Shown: positions 44,473 to 55,245, counted from the first letter of the stretch. The stretch: 64,000 nucleotides of DNA from Dendrolimus kikuchii (GCA_019925095.2 CM034401.1:17057338-17121337); one strand, 5' to 3'. Notes: generated by a model from the letters alone, not told the origin. Program-made: numbers and translations.

Positions 44473-45040
44473 TTTGGCGGCGTAGCCCTCCAACACCGCA
44501 TCAAACTCCAAACTCCTACAAAATCTATGATATTGCGCTTTTGTAAGATGATAAAAAGCTGATTTGACTGCCCGCTCCTTTATTCTCGCTGTGGTATTTA
44601 TTTTATGGATCTTAGTATTAAGTAATTTATTTAGGTTTAAATGAAGAAAAGTTGGTATTAAACTTGAAGATGAAAAGGAGTTCGGCTCAAATCTATTTTA
44701 ATCCCTCAGAAGTTCACGATCGAGGCATCATTTTAATTTCGTCGATACCTTAAAATTCGTAATTCAGATAAGTTTAAATGAAAATGTCCGCTTGAAAACG
44801 TTAATTTGATCGTCTAATGAATAGAAAAACGTTCATCTCTTGAATTTTAAAAAGGCATCCGAATCTTATAATGCTAGTCCCACGTTCGCCCCATAAAATA
44901 TCTAAGGAACGCGTCATCTATGTTTTTATGAATGAATTATTTTCTTTGGTATATGAAAATGACCTAATTGAGAGGACGAAGACTAAGGTAGTTTAGGGAT
45001 GTAATGAGTTGAGGAGGGATGAAAGTCACGTGGCAAAAAA
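44473..45040. other. Unannotated DNA
   Basis: Possible internal retroelement leader at the left edge; nothing else was recognised. Confidence 0.35.
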
Positions 45041-45190
45041 TATGTTAAACTAGGAGATTAACGGGTTATAAAGGCAGATAAAAAATAACCTATGGATGGA
45101 TTGTGTGAAGGATTACTTGATGAGTTGTGGTGTGACAGAGGACGTATGTCAGAAGACAGGAGTATTGAAGAAGAAAGTAAATATTGTACA
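45041..45190 (+). pseudogene. LINE RT C-terminal fragment
   Basis: The reading MDCVKDYLMSCGVTEDVCQK fits the WMD-V--DL...GVTEE...R--W segment seen at the C terminus of RTE-like endonuclease-RT proteins. Upstream aggcagataaaaaataacctatggatgg is compatible with a decayed GRPKKRW motif. Edges are approximate. Confidence 0.5.
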
Positions 45191-45412
45191 AATCCTAAAT
45201 AATTCGGAGGAAGTGAAAGAAAAGAGAGTAAACGATTCAAAATTTATTATTTCTTTTTTAGGCAAACTGGTGTTGAATTCTTTTTCTTGCTTAAGATTTA
45301 CAATGTTTTTTTTGACAATTTCAGTAGGTCTACATACATATAGATAAAAATATAGCAGACATGTATATAAACCTGCAAGATGACCTTAAAAATCACGGCC
45401 TTATTGGCCAGA

Positions 45413-45726
45413 GCAATCAAGTCGTGGTAGCGTAATGGCTAGCGCACGCGTCCCAGACCCAAAGGGCGCGGGTTCGATCCTGGCCGGAACGCATGCACCG
45501 CTTAGGCAGTTTTCTGACCTAATGTGCATATTGTTACCATTACCACGTGCTAATAACGGTGAAGGAAAAACATCGTGATGCAACCTGCACATCGAGATAA
45601 CCGATGTGTCAAACCTGCCAAGCCGCCTTGGACAAGCGTGGCGGGTATACTGTCCGTTCCCCTATAGTGGGAGGCCCGAGCCCAGCAGTGGGACATTTAT
45701 GGGCTGCTATTATTATATTATTATTA
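45413..45726 (+). mobile_element. SINE-B, complete, 12-bp TSD
   Basis: TSD TTATTGGCCAGA at 45401-45412 and 45727-45738. tRNA-like head with an A-box region tggtagcgtaatggc (45425-45439) and a B box GGTTCGATCCTGG (45471-45483). The body carries ttttctgacctaatgtgcatattg and the conserved gcccagcagtgggacatttatgggctg end, with an (ATT)n tail. It inserted into a LINE-B scrap (ggccttattggcc). Confidence 0.95.
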
Positions 45727-45894
45727 TTATTGGCCAGAATTAACTTAATTTTAATAGTAAAATAACTAATTAATCTAATCTACATGGATTTGCATAGTTA
45801 GACTGCTTTAATTAACCCAATGACGTTAATGAGGGCTTAGTTGAGACTAGTCTTAAGCTTGTGTTACACAATACATTTCACTAATCTTGGCTTA

Positions 45895-46068
45895 TCTGTA
45901 ATATTATAAAGTAATATGATAAATACTAAAGTTTGTATAGATATTTGCTCATCATGCCAGAACCGCTGAATTTATCTGGATGTTTGGCACAGAGATAAAT
46001 TGGAATAACAAGTAAGTACGCTTTTATCCCGTTTTTTTAACGCGAGCAAAGTCGCGGGTAAAAGCTAG
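45895..46068 (+). mobile_element. Helitron, upstream member of a fused pair
   Basis: TCTGTAATATTATAAAG at 45895 (preceded by A) to gtcgcgggtaaaagCTAG at 46068. Confidence 0.8.
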
Positions 46069-46560
46069 TAATATAAATGCGAAATTTTGGATGTGATTGT
46101 GTGTGTGTGTTTATTGCTCTATCACGCCAGAAAGACTGAACGGATCTCGATAAAATTTCGCACAGAGATAGATTATATGTCTGGAATAGCACATAGGCTA
46201 CTGTCTATCCCGGATTTTTTTTAAAGATATCTATTTAAAATTCTTCTCTAGGTACGTGCATACACGTACATAGAAAATAATTTTATGTGTCACAGAACTC
46301 CTGCTAAAAGATTGGACCGATTTTAGTTAAATTTTTTGTCTATATTTGGGTGGTCCCAGGATGATTTAGATTCACAAAAATTCACAACTGAACCCGGCAG
46401 GTGACGCTTCAATCGAGTTCCAGGATTTTGATGTAAGTTTATGGGTGTATTTGAGTGGGTCCCTGGATGGTTTAGCTTTATAATTGGATCCGGCAGGTGT
46501 CACCGCGACCTGATTATACGATGTTTACATTTTCAGGGCAGAATAACGTCGGGCCGCTAG
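46069..46560 (+). mobile_element. Helitron fused to the previous one
   Basis: Begins taatataaatgcgaaattttgg directly after CTAG, i.e. lacking the first bases (tctatac). Ends aacgtcgggccgCTAG at 46560, followed by T. The ~95-bp block containing gggt-cc-ggatg-tttag and cggcaggtg occurs twice (about 46340-46430 and 46435-46525). Confidence 0.75.
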
Positions 46561-46779
46561 TAGATAAAATATGAAAATATGATATACATACTTAATATAC
46601 TAAACTTAATTTGCGGCAATCTTTTCTTTCGTAATATAGCAGATAAACTATAAGAGAGGTGCTTACGCTGACAGAGACATTTCAAAGGAACTGGTATAAT
46701 GTCCTGACGCCTAGAGATTTTGCGGCTTTTTCTTGATAACGAGCCGAGTGTTATTCTCAAAACCATAGCCCAAGTCATC

Positions 46780-47560
46780 ATCACCATTTTCCGAGCGTTA
46801 AATCCCGGTTGCGATCAAAGCGTTCACTCTGACGTCCAGGGTCCGCTTTTCTACTTTTTCTACTCCACTTCGCGCGGTCTTCAGCATCCCCCGTTTTGAG
46901 ACCATCGGTACGCATGTCATCCTTGACAACGCCAAGCCAGCATTTCTTGGGCCTTCCCTTTTGACCAGTACAGCGGCATGGCTAGATATTTGTTCCCCAC
47001 ATAATTAGCCGGTCTTCGTAAAACGTGGCCGTACCAACGTGAGCGACTCTCTTGCAGTTTGCCTACTATGTCACGGACGTGAAGACTGCCGCGGATACGG
47101 GAGTTCCTGACGCGGTCTTTTCGCGTGACTCCACACATCCATCGCAACATATTCATCTCCGTGACACGCAGTTTTTGCTTGTGTCGCTCAAGTACAGGCA
47201 ACGCTTCACTGCCATACATAATTAATATAATTATGGATTTATAGACCTGTCCTTTTAACTTAACCGGCATTTTGGGTTAGCAAACGACACTTGTCACCTC
47301 ACGCCACTTGGCCCAAGCTGCTGAGATACGGGCCTTGACGTCATAATTGATATCCCCGGACGCGCTAAGTACAGATCACAAGTACTGAAACTGAATCATG
47401 CACTTGACCGTACCTTCGCTTATGCGCACGGATGTGGGATCTGTAGTGTTGCAAGCCAAGTACTCAGTCTTCGCCTCATTTAGTTTCAGACCGCCGTGCT
47501 CCACCGACTCCTTCCACGCATTCACACGTCGCACCAGGCGCCCCAAAATTTTGTATTCAT
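46780..47560 (-). pseudogene. RTE-type LINE relic, 3' part
   Basis: On the minus strand, from about 47500, the reading carries LKLNEAKTEYLAC, AWAKWREVTS and then (47270-46917) MPVKLKGQVYKSIII, YGSEALPVLERHKQKL, VTEMNMLRWMCGVTRKDRVR and SRWYGHVLRR. These are the hallmark C-terminal blocks of RTE-clade endonuclease-RT proteins. Stops and frameshifts interrupt it. The 3' end is a gatgatga-like tail near 46785. It is unrelated in sequence to LINE-T. Confidence 0.85.
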
Positions 47561-47721
47561 AAGGTTATATGGCAATCCACAGCCAAAGAGACCATACTGG
47601 AAATCGTTTTGCATTATTTCGTTCAAACATTTAACTAATTTATTTTCAATTAAGAAAAGTACACCGATGTTCTGAAAATGTCCTGTACAACGTTTCCCGG
47701 TAGTAAGGGGCATTCACAAAT

Positions 47722-48031
47722 CGATATCTCCAAGGAATACCACGCCAACTTAATTTTAGGTATTTTCTATTTTTAAGGGAAAAACACATTAATGTCTTAA
47801 TATGATGTTCATAAATTTCATAATAAAATATTAAGAAACTCAAAATCTTTTGATTTTTATGAAATTTTAGGATTATAATTAGTATTAGATAAATATAATT
47901 TTAGGACTAGAATTAAAAAATATTCTTTATGAAATTTTAACAACATAATGTTAAGAAATTAATGAGTGATTTTCCCATAAAAACAGAAAATACCTAAAAT
48001 TAAGTTGGCGTAGTATTCTTTGGAGGTGTCG
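47722..48031. mobile_element. 310-bp foldback MITE
   Basis: Left arm cgatatctccaaggaatac-acgccaacttaattttaggtattttct and the matching right arm (47985-48031) are inverted copies with few mismatches over the first ~50 bp. Weaker inverted matching continues inward (aaatttcat, cattaatg). AAAT lies on both sides (47718-47721, 48032-48035) as a possible 4-bp TSD. Small frames here are artefacts. Confidence 0.8.
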
Positions 48032-48520
48032 AAATTACGTCACATAATTTTTTTGAACCGTCTCCCCTCCTTGTCACAGCCGGTCACATTCGTGAAACTC
48101 CTCTCTCCCTAGTATGACGTCACATATTGCAATTTTCGGCAGCAGTTCCATAATTAGCTTAAATACATTAGATATTGAAATGTGACGTCACGAAATTTAG
48201 GACCCTTCCCATTGCTTGTCACACAAAGTCACACCTCGTCTACCTCCCACCCCCTTTAAAGTGTGACGTAATTTATGGATCATGAGAAGGCGCATGGACG
48301 CTAGGAGGATATGGAAAACAGATAATTATCTAGCCGTGCCGCCTTCGCCCGGTCCTGGTGAAGATATACTGATTTAACGTCGCAGAAACGTCGATTAAGA
48401 AATGAAACTAAAGTGGGCTACTCCCAAATTTCCAACCGAAAATTGAAAGCTTGACTTTACCTAATTTCTTATACTATTACACAATAAAAAAACCTAAAAT
48501 GTACTTTATTTTAGGTTTTT
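48032..48520. other. Unannotated DNA rich in tgacgtca motifs
   Basis: (t)gacgtca-like motifs recur at about 48116, 48184 and 48263 (the last as tgacgtaa), which could bind bZIP factors or be a decayed repeat. Confidence 0.35.
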
Positions 48521-48648
48521 TTTTTATTGCAGGAGATCAGCAGACAGGCAGACGGCCCACTCGTTGGAAAGCGGTTACCATCGCCTATAGACATTTGCAA
48601 CAGCAAAGCTGCTACAAATGCGCTGCTGCTCTCTTAAGGGAGACTTGA
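48521..48648 (-). mobile_element. SINE-A, strongly 5'-truncated
   Basis: Runs from the tail (tttttttttattgcagg) to ctcttaagggagactt. aggttt occurs on both sides (48512, 48650) and may be a short TSD. Confidence 0.9.
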
Positions 48649-49464
48649 AGGTTTCTTCATTGTGTAATAGTTGCATATTAATGAGTAATGTTAAAGTATT
48701 TATTTAACCTACCGCTCACTTCTTCATTTTAATTATTGTTTATGATTACTATTAACTCTGTGGGAGCCCAATCTAATTTCATTCACGACATGTTGCGGCT
48801 TGAAGAGAATAAGCGACGCAATCTCAGTAACATGTCTAGCTCTAATAATTTTATATAAGAGGATAGCAGGTAAAATAAACAGAGACAATCATTAAACCGT
48901 TAAAACATAGTTTACGATAATTGTATGAACTAGTTGCGAAAACTTAAGAAAAGTTTCTAAGTTGTAATTAATTTTTTACAATTAATTCTAAACATGTATG
49001 TATGCGTAAAGCCATAACTGTTATTCAACGAGAGCTCAATGTATGCAAATGTTGGAGTATGATTAAAACCCAGGGATTTGTCGCTGCGTTTGAAATGTAA
49101 ACATTGTCTGCACTAACGGTAAACGCTCCCGTCACTAGCGGCTGCAACAAATGTTTGTTACCATCAGTGTTTGATGGCTTAACGAGTGTTTTGAAATCTA
49201 TCTATTGTATTATATGAATACAGTAGATTTTATTACGCGTATGGCCGTGTGCACACGATTCCAATGAGATCCTTTCATTGGTCCTCGTCGGAGCTACCTG
49301 TAGGCGGCTTCATTGTAATGGCATTTATTTGGAAGATCTATCCTATCTATCTATCTACTCCTTGGTCAAAGGTTGAAAGGACTAATATAATTATTGTTAA
49401 CCCCGACCTATTTCGTCACCGCCTCTTTTGTTTCTTTTCGCCGCATCTGTCACTATGTATTAAC
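48649..49464. other. Unannotated DNA
   Basis: Nothing was recognised. Confidence 0.4.
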
Positions 49465-49519
49465 ATGGGTCGAACGTAGACAGATTAGTGACATAGTCTA
49501 CTGTCTACGTTCGACCCAT
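49465..49519. repeat. 19-bp perfect inverted repeat, 17-nt loop
   Basis: ATGGGTCGAACGTAGACAG (49465-49483) and its exact complement (49501-49519). The right arm ends on the TA into which the adjacent MITE inserted. Confidence 0.9.
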
Positions 49520-49520
49520 A

Positions 49521-49773
49521 ATTGGACCTATTTATGCAAAACAGAACCAATCCACAAACATGCGAAAATTGGGTTAAGGATGCAGAAGACTTTCAAAATG
49601 CACCTTCTATCGACTCAATAAAAATCATAACGAGAAAATATAATATACAATATTCTAAATGTTTTTTTCAAAATATAGACATATTTTTTTGTATGCAAAA
49701 TTTTAATAAAAACGGCTTTTTCTCAAAACTGTCAATATGTGGGTTGGTTCCATTTTGCATAAATAGGTCCAAT
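49521..49773. mobile_element. Tc1/mariner-type MITE with TA TSD
   Basis: Inverted ends ATTGGACCTATTTATGCAAA extend about 35 bp with few mismatches. TA flanks both sides (49519-49520 and 49774-49775). 253 bp, no transposase. The 75- and 110-codon frames here are MITE read-through. Confidence 0.75.
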
Positions 49774-49849
49774 TATACTATACTTGTATATATAAAATGG
49801 ATGAGGAACTCTAGCTTCAAATACCGAAACATACTACAACCGTCCAATA

Positions 49850-49930
49850 GATAGCATTTCAACGCTCCCCACCGACAGTGACCTGGAATCCATTTTTTAT
49901 CTGTAAATATGTATATAGTGATGGATTTGA
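49850..49930 (+). pseudogene. C-terminal scrap of a retroelement-associated ORF
   Basis: caacgctccccaccgacagtgacctggaatccattttttat parallels 52733-52772 (...TLPADSDPSIFY) and reads TLPTDSDLESIFYL. It is a second, minimal copy of the ORF relic at 52330. Confidence 0.5.
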
Positions 49931-51592
49931 CGGGTCGTTGCAATAATAAACAACCCGTTCATTTTCAAAGTATGTAATTTTGTATATGATATTTACATAG
50001 CCAAACGTATCAATATAAAATATATATTCGGATTTAAAGGGATTAAATTCTATACATTTTCGTGACAAATTTTCTTTGTGTCTAATGTAACATCCCAGTT
50101 GTCAATTATAAAACATTCAATCTTGCCTACCAGGCAGTAGGCGAACAGGTTTGTTTCGCCACAGATTGATACTAGGAGCTAGTGTGCAGGGCGGCGAAAT
50201 TTTCGGGAGGGGCAAAATTTGGAGTGTCAGAATAAAAAAAAGTCAAGTTTTTGCTATAAAAATTGGGAAGTTATTGGTTTCATGTCAAATCTTAAAAATC
50301 GAGTTCTCATTAGAGATTTACGTTTCGAAGTCTAGTTACAGTGTATAGGTAATAGGGTAGTATTTTTCACGATGCCCCAGGGCGGCACTTCAGGTAAATC
50401 CGACCCTGTGTATATAATAGTAGTTAATTTTTAAATGTTTTATATATTATTTAGATATTAGTATCTACGTATTGTAAATATAAATGTTAAATTTAGACAA
50501 CAATTAAAAAGTTCAAGGCTAATAAATGTCTAGATATTTTATCGGTCGAAACACATTACTAAATATTACAATGTGGGATATTTTCTATATAAGTTTTATA
50601 CTGGCATCTTTGTTTCGGTTCCGTTCATGGGCTGTATCTAGTATATTATCGTATATGCTTTCCGACGTTCCCCCATCATTTCGTTGGTCGTTCAAAAGAT
50701 GTTGCTTCAGAGATAACTACGTACATCGAGGCATCCTTTACTGTGAACGTATATCGTGACCATAGGATGACTTTCAGGGACAAGGGCACGCACATAAAAT
50801 ATTATATTTGTCTGTCCAAATATCCCATAACTCGTATTACGATGTACGGCGCCGAAGTACCATACATAAAAGTGCGTGAAATACAACACATTATTGGTCT
50901 ATATTAGCCGGATAATGTGCGTTTTACATTTATAGCATTAATGATAGTGTCCGCTTAAATTTCATCGATAATATACTTTACAGTCTAAAAGATAAAGTTT
51001 AAAATGAGTTTTCTTAATGTTATACAATCAGAAATACACAAAAACCTCTAGGGTACAAATGTTTGCTCAAATATATGACAATTGGAAATCCAGAGGTTGC
51101 AATGACCTATGGCTATAATTTAGCTCGCGGAACTGAAGTAGCATTCTTATAAATTTTAATAAATAATCTATAAGTACGGCAAAGAAATCATGAGTATATC
51201 TTTATCAGTTGTTGTACGGAGTGTTTGTAATCACATAAATTATCTAATCAATTTGTTAAAAACCTCTTATATACTCCGTTTATTTACAAAGTTTAAAATC
51301 TATTTCACAACATTCAGGTCTTAGAAAGGTAAAACAATCAAAGACACGCAAGAACTTTTGGGTATAACACTTAAGTTAGTCAAATATTTGTTCAAATAAT
51401 TATTGTAAGTTTTGGCGTATACAGGAATATCGATTTAAGAAAACACTCGAATGAGCCATTTACGATAACTTTAATATCCTAAACATAAAATTCCATTAAT
51501 AATAATAAAGGTAATGACGAATGTTCGACGTAACGAGAAGTTTACAAAGGATTAAAAAAGTTTACAAAACAAACATGGCATTTTCAATCCTT
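49931..51592. other. Unannotated DNA
   Basis: 50180-50400 carries gcagggcggcgaaattttcggg and a later ccagggcggca, possibly part of a repeat. The 77-codon frame at 50526-50759 has no identified domain. No gene is supported. Confidence 0.4.
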
Positions 51593-51755
51593 TGCCGGCC
51601 TAGTTCAGTGGATCGTAGAGCTTTCAACTTCAATCCCTGGCAGGGCAAATGTAATGAACAAACTTTCCGTTATTTAATATGGTCTGGGTGTCAGGGGTCG
51701 GTCTGAAATTGTATCGTATTACCAATAATACAAGCGTAATTTGCTTAACTTGTTT
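51593..51755 (+). mobile_element. SINE-C body with a different tRNA head
   Basis: Head gccggcctagttcagtggatcg has a good A box (tagttcagtgg), but the B box is decayed (cttcaatccctgg). The body ttccgttatttaatatggtctggg...acaagcgtaatttgcttaac matches 43980-44085. Confidence 0.7.
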
Positions 51756-52065
51756 ACGTTAAAACTTGTATAGTTTTTTTTTCTAATAACTGTGGAAGAA
51801 GAAAATTGCAAATGATAATCGTGTAGTAAATAACGCAAGTCTTAAAAGCTACTAAATCCTACATAAATAGACGGTACGACATAATGTTCTTGCTCTGCGC
51901 TTTGTTACGTTTTTATTTAAAATATTTTAGAGGAATCATTAAAACTGAAACTTTTAGCAAGTTTCTTTGAAACTTTGAATTATTCAATATTTAGGGCCGA
52001 CTTTTCAATCACCAAATAAAAGCTATTTATACAATAAAGTATACTTATATATTAGTAACAGCCAA

Positions 52066-52240
52066 GCATAAGACAGATAAGCATTTATAGGATTTTTCAA
52101 ATATGCTGTTACTACTTGTAAATGCTGGAATAATATTGTTCCACCCATAAGAGAGCTGAAAACAATACATTCTTTCAAATTTCATTATAAAAGAAACCTA
52201 CTAAAGTTGCAAAAAGAAGACCCCACACATATCAAAAACT
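52066..52240 (+). pseudogene. Non-LTR RT ORF C-terminal fragment
   Basis: The reading WNNIVPPIRELKTIHSFKFH, then KRNLLKLQ, fits the WN-LP-IR---S--SFK--LK C-terminal signature of CR1/Jockey-type LINE proteins. A stop follows, then an AT-rich 3' UTR with aataaag near 52308. It is truncated at the 5' side. Confidence 0.6.
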
Positions 52241-52329
52241 AATTACTTACAAAAGAATACTTATGACATGCATAGATCTACAAATATAATATGTACTATA
52301 CACATTAATAAAGTTATAAATTTATTTAT

Positions 52330-52770
52330 AAAGCTGTTCTCGAACCAAATGGACTGTGCCGCGACGACAGCAAGAGACCAGATGGCATGTCGTTGGTGCT
52401 ATGGAAGATGGGACGCCCCTTAGTATGGGACGCAACTTGTGTTGATACTTTGGCGGCTTCCCATCTCCCAGTCACAGCCGTGACAGCGGGGGCTGCTGCC
52501 CCATACCAGGAGGCCCTGAAACGCCGCAAATATGTGTCCATTGGTAATGTGTAAATGGTACATGTGTGTGGCTTTCGGGGTTGAAGCCCTGGGGGCCTGG
52601 AGCTCATCACCTCTATAGAGACCTCTCAACGCATCTAATTGAGGTCTCGCGTGACCAAAAGGCTAGCTTGCACCTAGGGCAACGCATTAGTGTTGCCATC
52701 CAAGGTGGCCAAATTGAGCCCAGCATTTTAGGCACGCTCCCCGCCGACAGCGACCCTTCTATTTTTTACT
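52330..52770 (+). pseudogene. Frameshifted retroelement-associated ORF relic
   Basis: First frame: [20 protein letters not shown], then [20 protein letters not shown] and [16 protein letters not shown]. After a frameshift near 52550: GLKPWGPGAHHLYRDLS and LGQRISVAIQGG...ILGTLP. I recognise this RPDG...W...LVWD-T--DTLA-SH / LGPWGP / QRIS-AIQ-GN / ILGTLP pattern as a protein segment common in repeat-derived gene models of insects and marine invertebrates. Its parent element class is uncertain to me. Substitutions such as GN to GQ in the last block add to the decay. Confidence 0.65.
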
Positions 52771-53444
52771 GATAGATTGTTATTTTGTAAGTATAATTAT
52801 ATTTATAGTATACTTTAATTTTAGTTTATAATAATTTATTTTAGAACTTAATTTATAAAAAGTGTTTGTGATTTATTTACCTTATGGCGCCTCCCTTACT
52901 CGCTACATTTTTGGTGTTTAGTGTGGCAACACTAGTTTAAGTTTTTGATTATCTATGATCAGTTTTGTCATTATTACTCTTACGTTATTAAAATACAATG
53001 TCATGTTTTTGTTACGCGCCCCTAAAAAGTCAATATAGATGTTTTCTTATTTACATAGTGGTATTTCTTCGTTTCCAAACTCCTGTAGAAGCGAATTTTA
53101 TAATACAATAAAAGGAGATGCGTCTTCTCCTCCAAAGTGGTATACTATAATCTCCAAAACCTTAATAATTTTGTTTATCACTATATTAAGGCAGCTATAT
53201 TGGTCTGTTATATATTATCATAGATCAGCTAGTTTACTTACATTCAGAATAATATGTTGTAACTGGACTGAACTTTGACTTGTAGGTTAGGCTATGGACG
53301 TGGCAAACACTGAGTGATTTGGCAATTGGCACCATAGGTAAAACATATGTCTGGCACCACGCGTATTGTTATACAGTAACGCCACAATGACAGAAAAAGG
53401 AACAAAATCCATACAGCTTAACCATATCTTTCACATAAAACATA
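52771..53444. other. Unannotated AT-rich DNA
   Basis: Possibly the 3' UTR of the preceding relic at first; otherwise nothing. Confidence 0.4.
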
Positions 53445-53452
53445 TGTGTATA

Positions 53453-53779
53453 ATACATACATACATAACTTCACGCCAGTTCCCTTGCGGGGTAGGCACG
53501 AACAACAGAGCACCATTTAGGCTTATTTTTACACACCTCACTTGCTTCTTTGACATTCATAACTCTTGTCATGCACACTCGTCTGTTCTTAAGGCTCCTG
53601 ACATCACCTTCCGCTAGTACACGATCAATTTGATCATGGAAGGTGTGTAGTGTAGTGTAGTTCTACGACTTCTGCATCCATCCACTTTTGCATTGTATAT
53701 CTGTTTAGTCATTCTTTCATCATGCATTCTTTCCACATGCCCGAACCACCGGAGCATTCCTTTCCTTACCTTCACCCAC
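53453..53779 (-). mobile_element. LINE-T, longest copy, 8-bp TSD
   Basis: TSD TGTGTATA at 53445-53452 and 53780-53787. On the minus strand it encodes LRWFGHVERMHDERMTKQIY, then NAKVDGCRS, and on to the conserved C terminus, so the element is a LINE. The RT end resembles endonuclease-RT proteins of RTE-like type, but the clade is tentative. Confidence 0.9.
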
Positions 53780-53787
53780 TGTGTATA

Positions 53788-54353
53788 TAATAAGTGTTTA
53801 ATTATTTTTTAGGTACTAATCATTACTTCTTTTATTATGCTGTCATTGTTTTCTGCTTTTTTTTAATGTTAATAATCGTTTCACGTATACGTTGAATACT
53901 ATAATTTAATTCAATGTTGCTTGTTTTCACCGTGGGTAGCCTGATTTTTGTGATTGAGGAGATAGGCACTGACAATCAGTGCTGTGTCAGACTTAGTTTC
54001 GGCACAGAAAAATACTGAGTGCCAACCTCATTTCCCAAATTGCGACACACTATTTCATTATTATTGTTATTATTAATAATTATTGTTAAGTGTCGCTTTT
54101 TAAAAAATAAATATTTTTTTATTTGTTTCTTTCTATATATAACATACATTTTTTATGCCAGATGCATTAATAAAACAGTTGAATTGTTTCATTTAAGAAT
54201 TCATTTAGGTTATAATTTATTCAACTGGTAACTCTTATCTGATGATTGAAAAATTGGCCCTTTGTCTAATAAAATTTTTAGAAAGCGGAAAAATTGTCAA
54301 TAGCGAATCTAATTATAAAGAGCTCTTCAGAGTTATATTCGTTATTGGACAAT
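53788..54353. other. Unannotated DNA
   Basis: Nothing was recognised; short frames lack motifs. Confidence 0.4.
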
Positions 54354-54366
54354 TGTTCCTAGTAGT

Positions 54367-54501
54367 GTGCATGACAAGAGTTATGAATGTCAAAGAGGCA
54401 AGTGAGGTGTGTAAGAATAAGCCTAAATGGCACTCTGTTGTTCGTGCCTACCCCGCAAGGGAACTGGCGTGAAGTTATGTATGTATGTATGTATGTATGT
54501 A
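54367..54501 (+). mobile_element. LINE-T fragment with 13-bp TSD
   Basis: TSD TGTTCCTAGTAGT at 54354-54366 and 54502-54514, with a tail of several ATGT units. The host frame 54242-54366 continues into it by chance. Confidence 0.95.
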
Positions 54502-54514
54502 TGTTCCTAGTAGT

Positions 54515-54867
54515 TTTGTACACTGACCTAACTAACCGATAAATCCTCAAACTTTAACTCTGATGCCATATTTTTCTCACGGAATACTTCCCGAGGAAAG
54601 TTATATTGACTGCAATTGTCTCACAGTGGAACCGAGTAGATATTTCGGATGCAAGAGGAAAAGTTACGCAATTCCACTATTTCAAGTTTTATTTTATAAC
54701 TAACGATTTTATTTTTAATGTTGTGTATTGTATTAGCGATTTTTATTATGTATAATTAAATTCAGTTTTAATTATAAATTAATTTTTAGTATATTTTTAT
54801 TGAAAATGTTGTATTTTATCAAATTTACCCAAGCGTATTTCTGTAATTTTAAGATATATCATAATAT
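54515..54867. other. Unannotated AT-rich DNA
   Basis: Nothing was recognised. Confidence 0.4.
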
Positions 54868-55175
54868 TATCCGTGCAGGAACGGAGAAAGAATACAATTT
54901 CCTGTGGCCGGGCGGCCTGTCTTAAGAGGCGACAAAACAACCCACAGCCAGGTGGTAGGGTATTTGCCCGATTGGATGGCTACCACCCCTGATCTAGAGT
55001 ATGTCGCTGTAACAACTTTGAGTTGTGTTCCGGCATTAGTGACCAGGTTCCAGTCTCCCTTAAGAGAGCAGCAGCGCATTTGTAGCACCTTTGGCGTGAC
55101 AAATGTCCATAGGCGATAGTAACCGCTTTTCAAGTAGGCCGTCTGCCTGTCTGCTGAACTCATGCAATAAAAAAA
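54868..55175 (+). mobile_element. SINE-A, full length
   Basis: tatccgtgcaggaacggag to ctgaactcatgcaataaaaaaaa, nearly intact. Frames on both strands are SINE-A. Confidence 0.95.
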
Positions 55176-55188
55176 ATATATATATTGA

Positions 55189-55245
55189 CGGCCTCTGTGG
55201 ATGAGCGGACTAAGCCTTTTCCGACATATGTCACTGCAACGCCTC
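55189..55245 (+). mobile_element. SINE-C head fragment
   Basis: gacggcctctgtggatgagcggactaagcc-tttccg and actgcaacgc match 43894-43950. It is cut before the B box. Confidence 0.7.

Noticed and set aside
45421..45490. tRNA gene
   Set aside because: Same reason. It is the head of SINE-B with a 12-bp TSD and further copies.
54242..54472. 76-codon frame spanning host DNA and LINE-T
   Set aside because: Crosses a TSD-defined insertion boundary; a chance fusion frame.
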